Positions 22,896-33,631 of a stretch of DNA of 64,000 nucleotides are shown in pieces. Every line of letters starts with the position of its first letter. Position 1 is the stretch's first letter. A model generated the notes under the pieces. That model did no database searches and was not told the origin of the DNA. It was given only the letters and a program-made list of their open reading frames with translations. The DNA is from Patiria miniata (taxonomy: Eukaryota > Echinodermata > Asteroidea > Valvatida > Asterinidae), in the NCBI RefSeq assembly GCF_015706575.1, contig NW_024037072.1:16679162-16743161 (forward strand), in the 5' to 3' direction. A program made the position numbers and the translations under genes.

Positions 22896-23464
22896 TTTTT
22901 TGGGGGGGTGTCATGTCCTTAATATACTTCCTTTTACCTTTTTATTTCCTCTGGACCACACAATGTGATATCTTTGGTTTTCAAACAAGAGAATAAAGTT
23001 AGTTTGATATTGGACATTGGACATTCGCAATTGTTTGTACAGGGCATGTCCATGTTGCTGTTTGGATATTGTACATTGGATATGAACATAGGTTTGTACA
23101 GTGAATGTCCATATTTTACACTCCAAAATTAACCTGACAGCCATTAGCGCAATGATCTCTGGTGCCTTGAAGTATTGTATATTGCCCCTTTTTGGCTGTT
23201 TACATTTTCTCTTTTGGTCTACGAAATTTTTTGGGTGTTAATTGCGTATAGTTATTTTAAAGGATAATGGATGACAATTCATTACAAGCGATGGGGACGG
23301 AACTTTCACCTCTGATTGTGCTACATAGTTCTACTGATAATGTTCTTTTGTGGGAGCTTGGAGGGCGGTTAATTACAGCCTGCTCTTTGTTTTTCTTTTC
23401 ATACCAAAATTGTGGGTGCGCATCTTATATTCTAGATCCGCCCATTAGCTGCATGTTTAAGCAG

Positions 23465-23665
23465 AGTTGTAATGACTCGAGTCAATGACTCGACTCGAGT
23501 CCGACTTGAGTCGCTATTTTTTGGTGACTCGCCTGGACTCGAATCCGTATGAGTAGAGGATTCAACTCGACTCGAGTCACTGCGAGCAAATGACTCGACT
23601 TGACTCGAGTCCCTCACCAAAAGACTCGACTCGACTTGAGCGAAAGCTAATAAGACTCGAGTTCC
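23465..23665. repeat. Degenerate ACTCGAGTC minisatellite
   Basis: About a dozen ACTCG or ACTCGAGTC units within 200 bases, many as the palindrome GACTCGAGTC, separated by short variable spacers. Unit order is irregular, so slippage plus inversion-like palindromes are likely. On the minus strand it gives a Ser/Glu/Val-rich open frame, which is a by-product of the repeat. Confidence 0.8.
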
Positions 23666-24177
23666 AAAAATAAAAACAAAACTGTTCAAAAAATATTTCC
23701 AATGACTCATGGTCAAAGAAACCCCGTAAAATTACGGTCAGTTACGGGCTGCAATGACAGTGACCGTAATTGTGCTAAGCATTTCCGTAATTTTAACAGT
23801 AATTTGCCGCAACGCAATGGCATGAACAAGGGGGCGTGGCTTGGGGGTAGCTGGGGTGTGTGGTATGGGGGCAGTAATAGACCAGCTCGGGTTGGGGCAG
23901 GACATTGGCACTTGGTGGGCGGGGAAGTGAGTTAAATGGGTGGGGAAAACATCCCAAGCTTGGGGAGGCGGCAGAGGAGAGTCAACTTTTGGTTAAAATC
24001 TCCAAAAAATAGCTTTTAAGCAGGTCTTGTAAGAAAAGACATCTAACACAATGTAAACTTGACCACAGGACTCTCTGCTCTGCCACGGTGTCCTAACTGT
24101 AAAACAAAACACAGTTTAAAATTTCCCATTCTCAATTAATGTTATCTTCAATAGGTTCACTGGACTAGACTTGGTGC

Positions 24178-24314
24178 CAAGTCGGTAATTATTTTGCGTA
24201 CGGTAACCGGTTACTGGCTCCACGCACGCAAAATATCGGTGTGGCTGCTATGCACGTGGTCTGGTTCCCAGACCAAATGATGCTGACTATTTCTGATAGA
24301 ACTACCGACTTGAA
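24178..24314. repeat. Short inverted-repeat element, possible MITE
   Basis: CAAGTCGGTA at the left is matched inversely by TACCGACTTG at the right, with inner partners TTTTGCGT and ACGCAAAA, and a central palindrome GTAACCGGTTAC. Total about 137 bases. No target duplication was confirmed. Confidence 0.45.
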
Positions 24315-26050
24315 GAAAACGTTTTCAATTTTGTGCACAATACATTGGAGTATTTTGAATCGCTAGCGAATTCTATGCGAGCACTCTGATTGGTTCAGAT
24401 TCCAGAGTGCATTCAAGGACGCCACGGAAGATCAGCATGCTCATTACCTCAATTAGGGTTTGTATTTTGCGTTGTGTAACATGACATAATTCATTATATG
24501 GCATACATGACTCATCAATGATACAAGTATCACAATGATACATTTTATTTCTATACACAATTGACAAAGCTTAGTGTATTGGTTGTTAAAACGTCGCCAG
24601 ATCTGCAAACATGTCCCTGACGTATTGAGAAGAACTACCCGATTGGATTTCATTGCAAAAATGCACCGCATATGTATTGCGCTGCTTGCAATAACGGTAA
24701 GAGAACGTGATCGTCAAGTCGTTTGACGTAGCCCTGCCAATTACGTACTAGTCTTAAACCAGCCTCGCCGATGGAGTTCGACTGAAGTTCACGGATAAAA
24801 TACAACAATTTAAAGACTTGTTATAATGTCTATACTGGACCCGCATTGCATTTTTTGGGAGATTATTGTTTTGGCAGTGTAATTTAAAATGAAGTAAAGA
24901 ACAGAGGTTACCCTTATCTCTCAACGAAACGAAGAAAATGTTGTGTAAAAAATTCAAATACTTCAGTTAATCAGGTATTAAAACATAATTAATTAAAATA
25001 ATATGCAACTTCACATCTTATAAAAGTAAACATACTTTAATTTAAAAGTTGAAGCAAAATAATTTCCAGTTAACATTACTTCTTTTTATTTTTTGTGCCT
25101 GAATTTGCTTGGCAGTCCTCACCTCTTCCGCTTTGTTGCACATCACTTTGTAAAGCATTTTGAAGGAAATTCATTGAAGTTTAAACACGATTTATCGTAG
25201 TACAGTAAAAGATGGTTTTAGGCCTCAGATGTTACAGAACCTAGCCCACATAAAATATGGCAGACAGGAGCGTGCCAGTATCAGTGTTAACTAAATGTAG
25301 CTGTAGTATGCGCCGTAGGAACAGTAATACTTGGCCTAGTATAGTAAAGTACAGCACAGGGGAAAGTGGCAATTCCCGACTATTATTGTATACAGGTGAA
25401 CATGAAGTGACCAGTCTACGCCTAACGTTAGATAGATGTGACCTCTCCAAGCAGACGGTGACCCTTCAACAAGTAATCGTGTAGTTTAGGACCCTATCTC
25501 CAGTTTAATAATTGGTGATTATACAAAAAAGTGTGGTTTGTTGTTGTGTTGATGTCATTTTTCCCCCTCAAATTTCTTGGCAAAATGCCAGATCCTATCA
25601 TCCTACGCTTGAGTGAATTCACATAAGCTTGTACTGTAGGGCCTACTTAAAATACTGGCAAATGACATACCGCGTGATAATTTCGAGTGTTTTTTACGCG
25701 AGGCTAGAACACGGCGTTTTTATTGACGCCACGTTTACGGGTCCCTTGTCTACTCGGTCTCATATTCAAGTTTTCAACATTGTTTCTTCCATGCCTAAAA
25801 CTCAACGAATACTCTACCATCTGACCAAAGGCTATGTCGGCCTAGTACTAGGCCTACCACTCAAAACAGTTGCAACAGGTGATGTAGCCTTCAGGTACTA
25901 CAACCATGACAACTGAACAACATGCACAAAAAAACACTTTCAAACTAGTGTTTAGGCAATTCAAGACAACAGATGATGAGACAGTAAATGACTCAGATTA
26001 GATACGACTCTAAATGTACTTACCGGTTTAGTGAAGAAGATCTGTGAGCA

Positions 26051-26056
26051 CAAAAT
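26051..26056. repeat. Polinton left target-site duplication (CAAAAT)
   Basis: Six bases directly before the left inverted repeat, repeated exactly at 41258-41263. A 6-bp duplication is the Polinton hallmark. Confidence 0.95.
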
Positions 26057-26516
26057 AGTAGTGGAGGTAGTCTTCTTAGTACGGTTTGACCTTGGGCCTA
26101 GAAATATGTAAAGGTCACATAAATATGTAAATATGGAAATATGTAAATATAAATATGAATTAAGGGATGTGGAAATTTTTAACACAGTTTAACCTAATGA
26201 ATGGATGGGATGAATAGGTGTGGGTATAAGGGACCGGGTACAGTTTGACCTATTCTATGGGAAAGATTGCATAAGGTATGGAAAAATATTACAATTTTAG
26301 GAGAATATGTATCTACATGTAATTGCAACTGAGTGGTGCAATGTGAACCAACAGCTGGTCGGATCTTTAATCCCCCCAACAATAGACGGGAAGTGGTGTT
26401 GTTGTATAACTGTCCATGTGGTCGGTGGACTATGGATTGGTGGTTAATCCGATCGATTGCGCACGAGCCTAGTGGGCTGTCGGCACGTTATGTGGGGATT
26501 AATACCGGACAATGGG
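26057..26516 (+). repeat. Polinton left terminal inverted repeat
   Basis: Inverse of 40798-41257, 460 bases each, with about two mismatches seen by eye. The match stops sharply at AATGGG on the inner side. Confidence 0.95.
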
Positions 26517-26817
26517 ACTGCTGACGCAGGAGGGCCGAAAGTACTTATTGACCAGTCCATTGGGGTTAGCCGGAACCGTTATGATATTTTTTGAAAGGGT
26601 ATACGGTGGCGCCCGTAATGTGAGGCATAGTTTAGAGATGGTGTCACGAGTTACATTTAGGGATATCATCACTAACTATTTTTAACCTCGGCGTTTCGTA
26701 CGTGAAAAAGTCAACGAAACTGTCGGACTCCGGATCATTCGGTCATTTATAAATTGTACAGCAATAGTATAATGACATAATTGAGCTACAGCACGTACTG
26801 CGTAGCACTACCTAGAA

Positions 26818-27681
26818 ATGGATATCTACAGAGAAATACAAAATTGTCAAACGTACGAAGAGCTCGGTTTCATCTTGGATACCGTTGCACTCAACGCTGA
26901 TCAATTGGCATTTGCTCTGAATCGGCTGTACGAGTTGACTTTACCAAATAACCAAGACGAAGAAAACGACGAACCGTATCAATACGGGTACGGCAACGAC
27001 AGCGCTTCGGATGATCCAATAATACCGGCTGAGCAAGATTCTCAAGCGGTCGGGTACGGTAACAACGATGGCGACTCGGAGGATGATCCGATGGTACCAG
27101 CGGAGCAAGATTTTCAAGCGGACGGGCAAGGTCATCGCGACGACGGCTCAGACGATGATGATGATGATCCGTGGGCAGCGGCCGAGGAAGATGTTCAAGA
27201 GGACGAGGAGAATCAACCGCCGAGGAAGAGGATTCGGGTGGAGAGACCAGAAGATTATTTCGATATTGTAGATGTGCAAGAGAAATTTGTAAAGAAATAT
27301 CAAGCCACGACTTTTGATTATAGAGTTCAGTTCAGGGACTTGGAAGACCTATCATTGCGAGAGTTTTTGCCACGCCTGGGTTCTATTTTTGAGAGTATTT
27401 TGGCAAGGTTGACGGCTGGTCTCCCCGGTGAAGACAGAGTAAGGTTGGTGTTTCAATCCAGTTATTTGAATTATCCAATTGCCTTGCCGTTTTTACGCGT
27501 AGACGAATTAACGGTGGAGAGATTTCTGGCGCGCATAGAACAAGTGTTGCAGTCGTATCAACATCTTCGATTGGATGAAATGGTAGACATCCATTTCGTA
27601 CACATGCGGTTACAGAAGGGGGGAAAGACAAACAAGAAAAAGCAAGGCGTGGTAAAATTCACGACATGTTACGGGACATGA
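26818..27681 (+). CDS. Polinton acidic replication-associated protein
   Basis: A 287-residue protein directly upstream of, and overlapping by a few bases, the DNA polymerase region. Residues 1-50 are helical. Residues 55-135 hold three degenerate acidic repeats around DDPIIPAEQD, DDPMVPAEQD and DDPWAAAEED, ending in a run of aspartates and a basic PPRKRIRV patch that could be a nuclear signal. Residues 145-270 form a conserved-looking domain (FDYRVQFRDLED, SSYLNYPIALPFL, VERFLARIEQVLQS, HMRLQKGG). The same domain precedes the polymerase in many animal Polintons, where its exact job is unknown; a role in replication initiation or as terminal-protein partner is inference. The start was chosen because it is the first ATG of the open frame. 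Confidence 0.7.
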   Translation: MDIYREIQNCQTYEELGFILDTVALNADQLAFALNRLYELTLPNNQDEENDEPYQYGYGNDSASDDPIIPAEQDSQAVGYGNNDGDSEDDPMVPAEQDFQADGQGHRDDGSDDDDDDPWAAAEEDVQEDEENQPPRKRIRVERPEDYFDIVDVQEKFVKKYQATTFDYRVQFRDLEDLSLREFLPRLGSIFESILARLTAGLPGEDRVRLVFQSSYLNYPIALPFLRVDELTVERFLARIEQVLQSYQHLRLDEMVDIHFVHMRLQKGGKTNKKKQGVVKFTTCYGT

Positions 27682-30600
27682 AGTCCGTCATTCAGATCAA
27701 AGACAACAAGACGGAATTGTGTTGCGCCAGGGCAATAGTGACCGGAATAGCCATCAAAGAAAACCACCGAAAACTTAAACAAATCAAAATAGGTCGCAAA
27801 GAGCAAGAGTACCTGGCCCGAGATTTGCACGCTAAAGCGGGCGTAAAAGAAGGTCAGTGCGGTCTCGAAGAGATACAGAAATTCCAGGACGTCCTTCCCG
27901 ATTATCGTATTGTGGTTTTATCAGCCGATCATTTCAATGCGTGTATTTTCAAAGGACCCGTCCGACGGAACACCATATATTTGTATTTCCACGATAACCA
28001 TTACGATCTGATTACATCGATGAAGGCGTTTGTAAACAGGAGTTACTTTTGTGACACCTGTCAAGTAGGTTACGATTCCAAAGAGAAATACACGAGATGC
28101 GTAGACGATTGTAAAATGTGTTTTTCTCCCGGCTGCAAGTCGGGCGAGATAACTACCTGGGTACACTGTTCAGAATGCAACCGTAATTTTAAGGACCAGA
28201 GATGTTTTGATAATCATAAGAGCAAACGGATCAAGGACAAAACAGTATGCCAAATATATTATAGATGCAAACGCTGCGATTGGTTCGTGAACACCGAGAT
28301 GAAGGATAAATACGGAGAACACGAATGCGCTCGAAGGTACTGTACCGTGTGCAAAGAAATGGGTTCGATAGACCACGAATGCTTTGTCAAGCCGGTCACT
28401 GAAAATACCAGAAAAGGTCGCACAAAGCGAACCGATACAGGGGACCAAACCGGTGAAAATAGTGTAAGTGATGATGATGATGACGAGGCTGATTATGATT
28501 TATGCGATGAAGGTGATAAGAAAGGAAAGAAAAAACCAGACGTAGGCAAATATGTGTTTTTCGATTTCGAGTGTACCCAAGACAATGGTGTTTACGAACC
28601 AAACTTGTGCGTTGCTAGAGTAGTATGTGAATTGTGTGCTAGTAGATCTGAAGACGATTCATTGTACATATCGTGTAAGCATTGCTCACAGTCTCGTCAG
28701 AAGATATTTAAAGGTGATAGATGTAAGGAAGAGTTCTGTGATTGGTTATTCGGTTCTAAGGATACTTCAAATTCTACAGCCTTGGCGCACAATTTGAAAG
28801 CGTACGACGGGTATTTCCTCCTCAGTTACCTGTACGAGAATGCCATAATACCCGAGATCATTTACACAGGGTGTAAAATCCAAGCCATTATGCTGCCCAA
28901 GTACAAACGCAAAATTATCGATTCCATGAATTTCTTACCCATGGCACTGAGCAAGTTACCCCATGCATTTGGACAGAAGGAACTGCACAAAGGTTTTTTT
29001 CCTCATTTCTGGAACACAAAACAAAACCAAGCGTACGAAGGCCCCTTTCCGGACGCTAAATACTACGATCCGGACGGTATGAGTGCCGATAAGAGACGTG
29101 AATTCTACAGTTGGTACGAGAAAGAAAAGGGGGGACATTTCGTATTGCAAGACGAATTACTAAAGTATTGTATCAGTGACGTTGAAATTCTGAGTCGTTG
29201 TTGCCTACAGTTCCGAACCCTGTTCAAAAAAGTAACATCGATGGGGGAAGATGATGAGGGGGTGGACCCTTTTGAGAGTTGCATCACGATTGCCTCGGTG
29301 TGTAATTTGGTATACAGAAGAAATTTTCTGATCGCCGATACCATCGCTGTACTGCCCCCTAACGGTTACGATTGCAAGGAACAACAATCCAAAGTCGCGC
29401 TACAATGGCTGCATTACGTTCACTTGACCGAGGGTACGTATATTCAACACGCGAGAAACAAGGGAGAAAAACAGATTGGGAAGTAAAGGTGGATGGCTAC
29501 GACGCTACAAATCGGATCATTTACTCGTTTAACGGGTGCTACTTCCACGGCTGCGTCTCGTGTTACCCGAATAGGAAGACTATGAATAATACGCTGATGA
29601 CACCCATGTCAGAATTATACACGCGCACTCAGGAAAGGAAAACGTTCCTCAAATCCACATGTACAAGATTTGTAGAGATGTGGGAATGCCAATGGAAAGA
29701 CATGGTCAAAACTTTGCCCGAAGATATGAAACGCGCGCTGCAAGACGAATCAATCACCGGACCCCGCGCAACATTAAATCCTAGGGATGCCTTTTACGTG
29801 GGGCGTACTAATGCTACTCGGTTATTCCACCAAACATCCGGAGAAGAAAAAATAAGATACGTAGATGTCTGCTCTCTCTATCCCTATATAAATAAGACAA
29901 AAGAATATTGTCTTTTCCACCCGGAAATCGTGACGGAAAACTTTAAAGATGTGTCAGAGTATTTCGGACTCGTCAAGTGTCGCGTGTTACCGCCGTCCAC
30001 ACTGTACCATCCCGTACTCCCTTATCGAGCGGGTGGAAAATTGACGTTCCCTCTCTGTCGTTCGTGCGTGGAATCTCAGCAGCAGACCCTCTGTCAACAT
30101 ACAGATGCCGAAAGAGCTTTGCACGGCACGTGGGTATCCGTTGAACTTGAAAAGGCGATCGAACTTGGGTACAAAGTGGTAGATATTGAAGTTGTCTGGC
30201 ATTTTGAACATAGGGAACAGTACGACCCTGAAACTCAAACCGGTGGTTTATTCACCGAATACATAAACACTTTCCTAAAACTGAAAGTGGAAGCGTCCGG
30301 ATGGCCAAGTTGGGTAGAAACCGAAGCCGACAAGACAAAATATATCGACCAATATTTCCAACATGAGGGGATTCGGTTAGATGCTTCAAATATAGCGAAG
30401 AACCCGGGCTTGAGAGCCCTCGCTAAACTCATGCTGAATTCGTTTTGGGGCAAGTTTGGTCAGCGAACCAATATGCCAAAAGTCGAGGTACTGAGTGATC
30501 CCGCAAAGCTGTACGAAATTCTGCTCGCCGATGATAAAGTGGTACACGATATTAACTTTATCAACCACGAAATTGCGGAAGTGCGTTATGAAACCGAAGA

Positions 30601-31168
30601 AGAGTTTGTTGACCCTAACCCCAGAACCAACGTAGTCATTGCCGCGTTTACAACGGCCCACGCCCGCCTCAAACTGTACAGCATAATCGAACAGTTGCAG
30701 GACTCTGTCTTGTATTACGATACCGATAGTGTGATATACGTGGATAAACCGGGACAGTACAAACCTCCTCTTGGGGATTTTCTTGGCGATTTAACGGACG
30801 AGATAGATTCAAAACTTGGTCATTACATCGAGACCTTCGTGTCGGGTGGGCCCAAGAATTACGCGTATCGACTAGACACGGGCTACACGTGCTGTAAAGT
30901 CAGGGGGTTCACCCTAAACTTTAGAAATGCGCAGCAGATCAATTTTGATTCCGTGGTTGATATGGTGAAAGGGGTGGGTCCTGAAAAAATCGTGATATCT
31001 GACCCGCACAAGATCGTAAGAAACGGCAAGACGAAAGAAATCTTGACCAAGTCAGCTACCAAAGATTATCGCGTGGTGTACAGTAAGAGGGTGATCGTAG
31101 ATAATTTTAATACCGTACCGTACGGTTATAAAGACGCTATGCTTGCTCCGCCAATTCATTCAGTGTAG
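27666..31168 (+). CDS. polB: Polinton protein-primed DNA polymerase B region
   Basis: Codes for the family-B polymerase that copies the element. Parts in order: an N-terminal segment with CCARAI and DNHYDLIT; a cysteine-rich zinc-binding stretch (many CxxC pairs, about 28.05-28.4 kb); the 3'-5' exonuclease with FFDFECTQD (DxE), HNLKAYDGYF and YCISDVEI; then the polymerase palm with motif A DVCSLYPYI (about 29.87 kb), motif B KLMLNSFWGKFGQ (about 30.43 kb) and motif C YYDTDSVIYV (about 30.71 kb). All three exonuclease and three polymerase blocks are present. It follows the acidic protein and precedes the ATPase. It belongs to an element counted as broken overall. Confidence 0.93.
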
Positions 31169-31443
31169 AGTCACCATGGATGACGCATCGAATAAGCGCG
31201 TACTTAAATTAGTATTGATTTTAATCATTATCATTATATCGAGAAATTCGGAAATACAATGGTCCAAGAAGAACAGATAAACGATTTGTTAACTCTCTTT
31301 CTTTTAAATAATACGACGATCGAGTAACCAATCACAGAGCTCATTCCTCTTTACCAATTTATTTTAAGGATTGTGTGTAATGTACAGACTTATTTTCTGT
31401 TTATATATTAACTGAACATTGTGAACACTATTTAAATGATTTC
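31169..31443 (+). other. Polinton spacer between polymerase and ATPase
   Basis: AT-rich, 275 bases, without coding capacity. A TATATATTAA box at about 31400-31409, some 35 bases before the ATPase start, could be its promoter. Confidence 0.4.
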
Positions 31444-32334
31444 ATGGCGACCAAGCTGAAACATCCATTTACGTGTATCATTGCCGGACCTTCAGGTAGT
31501 GGGAAATCAGAATTTGTAAAGAAATTACTCGAACAAAAACAGGATGTTATTTTGGATACACCTGAGAGAATTTTGTGGTGTTATGGGGAATATCAGCCGC
31601 TTTTCGAAAAATTGTCTGATAGCATATCTGATATACGCTTTGTGGAAGGGATCTCAGACGATTCGATCGAGCACCTCGACCCGCGACACAGAAATTTAAT
31701 CGTGATTGACGATCTCATGTCTGAATGTGGCAACGATTCACGTATAACTAAATTATTTACAAAAAGTTCTCATCATCGTAATCTGTCGGTTATATACATT
31801 GTACAGAATTTATTTTATCAGTCAAAAGAAAGCAGAACCATTAGTTTAAATTGTAATTACATCGTCCTTTTTAAAAATCCGAGGGATCGATCTCAGATTA
31901 CTCATTTAGCCAAACAAATGTATCCTAATCAGACACGATACATGTCCGAAGCCTATCACGACGCTACCAGTGAGCCCTACGGGTACTTATTTTTAGATCT
32001 CAAACCGGACACCCCCGAGAGATTTAGAGTGAGAACATATTTAAGGGAGAAACGCCGTACGCCTATGTACCAAGAGTATAATAGACCCCCGCAAGCGTCC
32101 ACGTCATCATTTTGTCACGATGACGCAGCGACTCAGGAACAATGCCCACGCTCTAAAACTATTGAGCAAATCTTCACCCCGTCTCAGAAAGGATATTCTG
32201 AAAGGAGCCGACAAAGAACTGATATCATGTCTGTGCGAATGCGCCCTGAACGTCTTAAAAGGTCACGTACGTTTAACATCGGCTCAGAGGAAGAAATTAT
32301 CTCACCACAAGACACATCTACGACAATTAGCTAA
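31444..32334 (+). CDS. Polinton FtsK/HerA-type genome-packaging ATPase
   Basis: A 296-residue P-loop ATPase of the A32/FtsK-HerA class that would pump element DNA into capsids. Walker A GPSGSGKS is at residues 15-22 and Walker B LIVIDD at 85-90; the conserved glutamine follows a hydrophobic strand, SVIYIVQNLF, near residue 121, typical of the class. Length fits Polinton ATPases (about 250-300 residues). The C-terminal 90 residues are polar and low in conservation and overlap the next gene in another frame. The start ATG follows an AT-rich spacer and lies 14 codons before Walker A, as in relatives. Confidence is high from motif order and from neighbours. Confidence 0.93.
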   Translation: MATKLKHPFTCIIAGPSGSGKSEFVKKLLEQKQDVILDTPERILWCYGEYQPLFEKLSDSISDIRFVEGISDDSIEHLDPRHRNLIVIDDLMSECGNDSRITKLFTKSSHHRNLSVIYIVQNLFYQSKESRTISLNCNYIVLFKNPRDRSQITHLAKQMYPNQTRYMSEAYHDATSEPYGYLFLDLKPDTPERFRVRTYLREKRRTPMYQEYNRPPQASTSSFCHDDAATQEQCPRSKTIEQIFTPSQKGYSERSRQRTDIMSVRMRPERLKRSRTFNIGSEEEIISPQDTSTTIS

Positions 32335-32449
32335 CAAACGATTGTCGCACAAGAAACGAAAAGAACTGCTCGTGCAAAAGGGTGGATTTTTGGGCACGCT
32401 CATTGCACCAATCCTTCGCACCCTAGGTGGTCTGTTCCTTGGAAACTGA
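32120..32449 (+). CDS. Polinton small basic protein with hydrophobic C-terminus
   Basis: A 109-residue protein overlapping the end of the ATPase gene in a different frame. It is strongly basic (SAQRKKLSHHKTHLR, RLSHKKRKELL) and ends in a hydrophobic, glycine-rich tail, QKGGFLGTLIAPILRTLGGL. Similar small proteins occur at this place in many animal Polintons. A virion or membrane-active role is suggested by the tail but is inference. Its stop TGA overlaps the ATG of the next gene (TGATG), a compact arrangement that supports real translation of both. Confidence 0.6.
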   Translation: MTQRLRNNAHALKLLSKSSPRLRKDILKGADKELISCLCECALNVLKGHVRLTSAQRKKLSHHKTHLRQLANKRLSHKKRKELLVQKGGFLGTLIAPILRTLGGLFLGN

Positions 32450-33219
32450 TGCGTTACGCCAAGAAAATCGAGATGAATGCTCCCGCGGACCAAGTCACGC
32501 GTGCCATCCAGAATGTACTTTTAAAGAGAGACATTGGAGAAAGCAAAGTACAGACATTGGAACTGGACATGAAAAATATTCTGGACAGATCCGATTTGGA
32601 CGACAATACCAAGGTGCTTTTGTATCAACAAGCGCTTCAAAGATACCTCCAATTCGATCGTGCCAGAAAGCAAGAACCCGTCACTGTGACGATGAATACC
32701 CCGAAAGAAGAATACGACATCACTGAAAGCGCAGCCGAGAAAACAACGGCGACTACCAAATCGAAACAACAGGACCCAACCGCCGAAATCATCGAGGGTG
32801 TACCCAAAACGTATCAGCGTAAAGCGCAACTATTAATAGACAAGATAAAAAATGGTGACGTCATGGATTGGAATGATAAGGGCGAACTCAAGTTTGGCGA
32901 AGATGTAGTTAGGGGATCGAATATCACGGATTTAATTAATGATGTATTACACGCTAGAAAAGGATATGACCCTCGCGGTTGGCAGCAATTTGTACGCGGT
33001 TTAGCGAGTATGAATGTGCCCGAAACACTGTTGGGCAACGTGTCACGTCGCACTATAGTGCAACGCCATAAACAAAACATGATGACGCCAAATGGTGATG
33101 AGAAAAAAGTTTTACCCTTTTCACCGGCGGAATTTCCAAAACGTAAAAAAAGAACGAGGGTCACACCGTCCTTTTCTACGCAGAAACCTAAAAAACGACT
33201 GGCATGGGAGTCAATGTAA
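32449..33219 (+). CDS. Conserved Polinton virion-type protein, function unknown
   Basis: A 256-residue charged protein starting at the ATG that overlaps the previous stop. The N-terminal half is helical (TRAIQNVLLKRDIG, DNTKVLLYQQALQRY). The middle has the most conserved-looking part: KAQLLIDKIKNGDVMDWNDK, then GSNITDLINDVLHARKGYDP and GWQQFVRGLASMNVPETLLG. The C-terminus is basic (KRKKRTRV, KPKKRLAWESM), fitting DNA or nuclear binding. Proteins with the same WNDKGEL and GSNI motifs are common in animal Polinton and adintovirus-like genomes, but their role is not settled; a core or scaffold protein is a guess. It is the last rightward gene before the convergent spacer. Confidence 0.7.
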   Translation: MRYAKKIEMNAPADQVTRAIQNVLLKRDIGESKVQTLELDMKNILDRSDLDDNTKVLLYQQALQRYLQFDRARKQEPVTVTMNTPKEEYDITESAAEKTTATTKSKQQDPTAEIIEGVPKTYQRKAQLLIDKIKNGDVMDWNDKGELKFGEDVVRGSNITDLINDVLHARKGYDPRGWQQFVRGLASMNVPETLLGNVSRRTIVQRHKQNMMTPNGDEKKVLPFSPAEFPKRKKRTRVTPSFSTQKPKKRLAWESM

Positions 33220-33631
33220 CAAAAAACAAAATAACAAATTGTAATTCAATGTATAATGTTTATATTTTCTTTCTTTTTTTAATTGATTTGTAAACATGCA
33301 TCGACAAATAAATACATTACATGAATAAAAGAAGTTAATACAGTTTTATGGCTAACTAATTCCTTTATTTTTGTTTTGTTTTGTCTTTTTGTGTATTTTT
33401 TTTAAATGTTATTTTTATTATTACTTTCACACCAAACGCTCACACTTTAATACAAAATAAAAGTCATACTAATAAAAAAAAAAAAAAAACTACGGCACAT
33501 TTTAAAAACTTTTTACAATTTGATTTACGATAAAAATCAACATCGGAAACGGGAATAGAAATATTGTAACGGGATTCTACAAAGTGATGTACGAATGTGT
33601 CGTTAAAATGAGTATCCCTCGTAAACATTCT
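33220..33631. terminator. Convergent spacer with poly(A) signals
   Basis: Very AT-rich 412 bases between the rightward and leftward gene blocks. AATAAA for the rightward genes lies at 33307-33312 and 33324-33329. TTTATT, the inverse signal for the leftward genes, lies at 33364-33369 and again near 33413. A long A-run is at about 33475-33489. Confidence 0.6.

Larger units (their letters stand above)
21062..26050. other. Gene-poor DNA between the foldback element and the Polinton
   Basis: No gene could be supported in about 5 kb. Short repeats and hairpins listed separately lie at 22423-22452 (C and G runs), 22858-22895, 23465-23665 and 24178-24314. Two stretches, about 21348-21400 and 21545-21592, share a diverged direct repeat around ATATTCAAGA(T/C)TT. 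Small open frames at 25257-25484 (start context AATATGGCAGAC) and 25629-25916 lack recognisable domains. A GTAAGT donor-like site on the minus strand lies at about 26018-26023, close to the Polinton insertion point. Confidence 0.5.

Noticed and set aside
23432-23716. Ser/Val/Glu-rich frame over the ACTCGAGTC array
   Set aside because: Repeat-driven open frame without codon or domain support.
25257-25916. Two small frames left of the Polinton as host exons
   Set aside because: Start context at 25257 is fair, but there is no domain, no convincing donor and no partner exon.
26333-26524. Open frame in the Polinton inverted repeat (MVQCEPTAG...), mirrored at 40718-40981
   Set aside because: It lies almost wholly in the terminal repeat, appears twice for that reason, and has no domain; conserved only because the repeats are identical.
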